From Pyrobaculum sp. (GTDB taxonomy: Archaea > Thermoproteota > Thermoprotei > Thermoproteales > Thermoproteaceae): a stretch of DNA of 8,732 nucleotides. Shown piece after piece: positions 6,385-8,732 of the stretch (position 1 is its first letter; the number at the start of each line of letters is the position of its first letter). Made by a program: the position numbers and the translations under genes. The notes beneath the pieces are model-generated. The model worked only from the letters and a program-made list of their open reading frames with translations, had not been told where the DNA came from and ran no database searches. Where the stretch lies: assembly GCA_009903905.1 (NCBI GenBank), contig WYEI01000151.1, positions 1-8,732 of the forward strand, written 5' to 3'.

Positions 6385-7224
6385 ATGGTGTCGGTGAAGT
6401 TCCCCAGGCCCGACGAAGGCGTCGCCGTCTTAGTGGACCTAGATAAGTGCATCGGTTGCAGAGCTTGTCAGCTGGCCTGTAAGGACTGGAACGGCAGGCC
6501 GGCAGAGAGGACTAAGTTCACCGGCTCTATGACATCGCCCAGTTGGCTCACTGCAGACGATTGGAAGGTGGTGTTCTTCTACGAGGACAAGACTACAAAG
6601 AGGTTGCTCACGCCAGCAGGCGAGGCGACGTTTTCGCAGGTTGACATAGTCCCGTTGCCGTACAACTGCATGCACTGCGCGGCGGCGCCTTGTGCCACGG
6701 CGTGTCCAGTAGGCGCCATAAAGGTGACTAATGAAGGAGCTGTGGTGATAAACAAGGACGAGTGCATTGGTTGCGGATACTGCGAGTCGGCGTGTCCATA
6801 CGACGTGCCGAAGAAGGGCTCCGACGGGAGGTACTACAAGTGCACCTTCTGCGTAGATAGGATCCAGAGCGGGCGAGCGCCAGCATGCGTCGAGGTCTGC
6901 CCCACCAACGTGTTTACCTTCGGCCCCGCCAAGGAGGTGATGGAGAAAGCCAAGGCCGAGCAGGCCAAGGGACGCTATGTCTACGGTCTTGACCTTGACA
7001 GATATGTCGGCGGAAGCGTGCGGTGGATATACGTAACATCCGACAGAAAGGCATTCGCTGCGAAGAAACACTTTGAGGACAAGAAGCCGAAGACGACAGA
7101 AGAGCTCAGGCAGATCTTGAAGCCGTTGACGATATACGGAGGTGCGGCGTTAGTCGGCGCCCTCACGGTGTTGGGTTTTGCCGCTTGGCGGAGGTCAAGG
7201 GTAGAGGAGAAAAGGGAGGGTTAA
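6385..7224 (+). CDS. fdhB: Formate dehydrogenase iron-sulfur (beta) subunit with membrane anchor
   Basis: Carries electrons from FdhA to the cytochrome b. The 279-residue product has 16 Cys in four ferredoxin-type groups, enough for four 4Fe-4S clusters: C22/25/28/32, C95/98/103/107, C127/130/133/137 and C153/156/168/172. Residues about 248-267 form one hydrophobic helix followed by RRSR and a charged tail, matching the C-terminal anchor helix of the FdnH-type subunit. It has no Tat signal of its own, so it is presumably exported bound to FdhA. ATG 6385 is chosen over the far upstream in-frame ATG 6247, which lies inside fdhA; GGGGGTG at 6371-6377 can serve as ribosome-binding site. The gap to fdhA is 2 bases, so they are one operon. 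A role as the electron-transfer subunit of another Mo enzyme is possible in general, but the neighbours settle it. Confidence 0.95.
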   Translation: MVSVKFPRPDEGVAVLVDLDKCIGCRACQLACKDWNGRPAERTKFTGSMTSPSWLTADDWKVVFFYEDKTTKRLLTPAGEATFSQVDIVPLPYNCMHCAAAPCATACPVGAIKVTNEGAVVINKDECIGCGYCESACPYDVPKKGSDGRYYKCTFCVDRIQSGRAPACVEVCPTNVFTFGPAKEVMEKAKAEQAKGRYVYGLDLDRYVGGSVRWIYVTSDRKAFAAKKHFEDKKPKTTEELRQILKPLTIYGGAALVGALTVLGFAAWRRSRVEEKREG

Positions 7225-7241
7225 GGTAAGGAATAGAAAAA

Positions 7242-7250
7242 TTTTTAAAT
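7242..7250 (+). promoter_or_regulatory. TATA box giving fdhC-fdhE its own promoter
   Basis: TTTTTAAAT in the 45-base gap after fdhB lies about 24 bases before ATG 7270, with A-rich GAAAA upstream as a BRE-like element. The spacing matches the other leaderless genes here and there is no clear ribosome-binding site before ATG 7270. The T-run may also end the fdhA-fdhB transcript. Confidence 0.5.
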
Positions 7251-7269
7251 AAGTTTCTTGGTTATATCT

Positions 7270-7974
7270 ATGGATAAATTCGAAATTGTAAGTATAGGAT
7301 ATAAAATTGCTCACCATTGGAATTTGATATTATTTACATTGCTTGCGCTAACAGGCGCAGTTCTATTCAGCATAGAGGTTATGGGATGGCTTGCATATGC
7401 GGTGGGCACGCCGTTTTCCGCCTTACTAGGCACCGACCCCGTGACTGCGGGGGCGCAATTGGTCAGGACAAGCCACAGGTTTATAGGATTCGTCTGGGGC
7501 GCCCTATTAACCGTGTACGCAATATACCTCCTACTATTTAGACGCATAGAGGTCTTCAAACCGCTGAGTAAGCCGCTTCCGCAACAGATCAAGGAGATGA
7601 GGGCCATAGCTTCTCACTACGTGCTTGGCAAGCCTCTGCCGCCTGAGGTTGCCCAGAGCCTAGACCGACACAATCTCCTCGTCTCATACATGGCTATCGT
7701 GCTTATCATCGCAGTAACGCTCCTATCTATCAGCGGAGTGGCGCTGGTCTTTAAGGAGCCCCTGGGCCTTAGTCCCTCTGCTGTTAACTTTATGTTGCTG
7801 TTGCACGACGTGGGGTTTGTGCTGGGTTTTCTCTTCGTGGCATTGCATCTCTTTGCCGTGTTGCACCCAGCCAATAGACCGCTCCTGGTGGCTATGTTCG
7901 GCGACGGTAAGGCCGACCTCGCTTGGTTAAAGGCGCATATGCCGCGTTTCTTGGAGAGGCGTGGAGTTAAATAG
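7270..7974 (+). CDS. fdhC: Formate dehydrogenase cytochrome b (gamma) subunit
   Basis: Membrane diheme cytochrome b that takes electrons from FdhB and reduces the quinone pool. The 234-residue protein has four transmembrane helices, at about residues 17-38, 70-90, 138-161 and 175-198. Heme-ligand candidates match E. coli FdnI (His 18, 57, 155, 169): H15 or H16 in helix I, H69 before helix II, and H179 and H193 in helix IV, with the same 14-residue spacing as 155-169. ATG 7270 is preferred over TTG 7258 because it fits TATA spacing for a leaderless message. The first roughly 80 bases of the gene are markedly AT-rich compared with the rest. The 3' end overlaps fdhE by 14 bases. Confidence 0.92.
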   Translation: MDKFEIVSIGYKIAHHWNLILFTLLALTGAVLFSIEVMGWLAYAVGTPFSALLGTDPVTAGAQLVRTSHRFIGFVWGALLTVYAIYLLLFRRIEVFKPLSKPLPQQIKEMRAIASHYVLGKPLPPEVAQSLDRHNLLVSYMAIVLIIAVTLLSISGVALVFKEPLGLSPSAVNFMLLLHDVGFVLGFLFVALHLFAVLHPANRPLLVAMFGDGKADLAWLKAHMPRFLERRGVK

Positions 7975-8539
7975 GGCTATCTGCGGCGACGACCCGCAGT
8001 GCCGCGGGGAGCTTGAAAAACTTCCCTCTTTTTTGCAACAGCTTGATGACATAACTCAAAAGCTCGACTTTGGACCTGTCGGCGAATCGCCTTTTTTCGC
8101 TCATATAGATCTACGACGTGCTAGAGATGTTGCGCGTAGGTACGTACCGGAGGAGTTTGTAGACTACATAATCAGGCGTTCGCTGTTTTTCCGCTACGGC
8201 GGGGGAGAGGATGGGGGGAAGTGCCGCGTCTGCGGCGTGCCCGCCAGCCTAGTGGTGTTGCGGAGAGAAGACGCCGACATCTTCGAGGGCTATAAGGCAT
8301 ATGCGAGATGCGTCTGCGGCTCCACCTGGCCGTCTAGGCCGTGGAGGTGTCCAAACTGCGGCGTTGAGGGACGTGAAAATTTTGAAGTTTATTTATTAAA
8401 GGAGGGACGCCTGTTGAGGTGCGTTCGATGCGGCTATCTTTTTGGCGAAGTAGAGGAGGCGGGCGAACTTCAAGCGTTGCACGTCAAGTTTTTGTTGCTT
8501 ATTACAAAAATCTCCCAAAGCCAGAATAAAGGTTATTAA
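7961..8539 (+). CDS. fdhE: FdhE-like formate dehydrogenase assembly protein, short form
   Basis: FdhE is a cytoplasmic, iron-binding assembly factor of respiratory formate dehydrogenases. The 192-residue product has the family's zinc-ribbon-like core: C88/C91 (CRVCG), C117/C119 (CVCGSTW), C130/C133 (CPNCG) and C154/C157 (CVRCG), with the STWPSRPWRCPNC block matching the family pattern of Cys, Trp, Arg, Cys-x2-Cys. E. coli FdhE is about 309 residues, so the helical N-terminal half is shorter here. The second Cys pair is CxC, not CxxC. The start is GTG 7961, inside the end of fdhC; GGAGAGG lies almost directly before it (7953-7959), close for a ribosome-binding site, and a TTG about 23 codons in is an alternative. 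Placement straight after fdhC supports the call. Confidence 0.82.
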   Translation: MELNRAICGDDPQCRGELEKLPSFLQQLDDITQKLDFGPVGESPFFAHIDLRRARDVARRYVPEEFVDYIIRRSLFFRYGGGEDGGKCRVCGVPASLVVLRREDADIFEGYKAYARCVCGSTWPSRPWRCPNCGVEGRENFEVYLLKEGRLLRCVRCGYLFGEVEEAGELQALHVKFLLLITKISQSQNKGY

Positions 8540-8540
8540 A
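8533..8540 (+). promoter_or_regulatory. TATA box for threonine synthase
   Basis: TTATTAAA, overlapping the fdhE stop (8537-8539), lies about 22-23 bases before ATG 8559, again the leaderless spacing. A T-run at 8547-8551 follows and might help end the fdhE transcript. Confidence 0.45.
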
Positions 8541-8558
8541 CAGAGCTTTTTCACTGCC

Positions 8559-8732
8559 ATGGAGGGGATTTCGGGGACAGTTCCTACCTTAGGTGTGTAA
8601 ACTGCGGCGCCGTATACTCGCCGGATTATAGGCTGTTCCGGTGCCCCAGGTGCGGCGGCCTCCTCGACGTCGTTGTGCGGGACAAGTACTGGAGCCCGAA
8701 GGGCCGCGGCGTCTGGCGCTACGCCTCCATGC
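8559..8732 (+). CDS. thrC: Threonine synthase, N-terminal part, with an apparent frameshift near its start
   Basis: PLP enzyme converting O-phosphohomoserine to threonine; only the N-terminus is in the window. The frame from about 8585 reads YLRCVNCGAVYS, then FRCPRCGGLLDVVV, then GVWRYASM: the paired CxxC zinc-ribbon-like start and GVWRY landmark typical of archaeal threonine synthases. That frame has no ATG, GTG or TTG between the fdhE stop (8537-8539) and the first CxxC. ATG 8559, well placed behind a TATA box, is in another frame and reaches TAA after 13 codons. One extra G in the GGGG run at 8564-8567 would give MEGDFGDSSYLRC and join the two. So a missing base is likely, either a sequencing error or a real mutation. 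The catalytic PLP lysine is beyond the right edge. Confidence 0.75.

Noticed and set aside
8559..8600. A separate 13-codon leader peptide starting at ATG 8559 controlling thrC
   Set aside because: The peptide (MEGISGTVPTLGV) has no run of Thr or Ile codons typical of attenuation leaders, and the thrC frame would still have no start codon; one missing G explains the layout more simply.
1..8732. tRNA or rRNA genes, CRISPR arrays, insertion sequences
   Set aside because: I saw no spaced direct repeats, transposase-like reading frames, terminal inverted repeats or tRNA-like sequence; the window is almost fully filled with metabolic genes.

Overview
The window looks like chromosomal DNA from a hyperthermophilic crenarchaeon of the Pyrobaculum/Thermoproteus type. 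The reasons are: GC-rich coding sequence with frequent AGG/AGA arginine and ATA isoleucine codons; short AT-rich gaps; archaeal TATA boxes placed about 23-27 bases before start codons, which implies leaderless mRNAs; and the close relation of the LysX-like and ArgC/LysY-like proteins to archaeal amino-acid biosynthesis families. The genus is an inference from style and recall, not from a search.

Layout. Bases 1-1295 (minus strand) hold two overlapping amino-acid biosynthesis genes: a short, divergent LysX/RimK-like ATP-grasp protein, then the first 208 codons of an ArgC/LysY semialdehyde dehydrogenase that runs off the left edge. A 136-base divergent promoter region (1296-1431) separates them from a plus-strand formate dehydrogenase locus filling 1432-8539. 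That locus holds a winged-helix regulator, fdhD, an unrecognised 63-residue protein, fdhA (large Tat-exported molybdopterin subunit, catalytic Cys), fdhB (16-Cys iron-sulfur subunit with a C-terminal membrane anchor), fdhC (four-helix cytochrome b) and a short fdhE. The right edge (8559-8732) holds the start of threonine synthase.

How it works together. FdhA-FdhB-FdhC matches the E. coli formate dehydrogenase-N architecture. Formate is oxidised outside the cytoplasmic membrane, electrons pass through five predicted 4Fe-4S clusters (one in FdhA, four in FdhB) and two b hemes to the quinone pool. FdhD (sulfur transfer to the cofactor) and FdhE (assembly) are the maturation factors. The winged-helix protein overlaps fdhD and is the obvious candidate regulator. 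TATA positions suggest at least three transcription units: regulator-fdhD, small ORF-fdhA-fdhB, and fdhC-fdhE.

Main oddities. (1) Two genes, the LysX-like gene and thrC, have no usable in-frame start. In both, one extra G in a run of four Gs would connect the reading frame to an ATG at exactly the expected distance from a TATA box. This points to two single-base losses, by sequencing error or mutation, or to a shared unusual decoding mechanism. (2) FdhD lacks the second Cys of the family's CxxC motif. (3) FdhA carries roughly 130 extra residues before its C-terminal cofactor-binding domain. (4) A small unknown gene is translationally coupled to fdhA. (5) The LysX-like protein seems to lack ATP-grasp catalytic residues.
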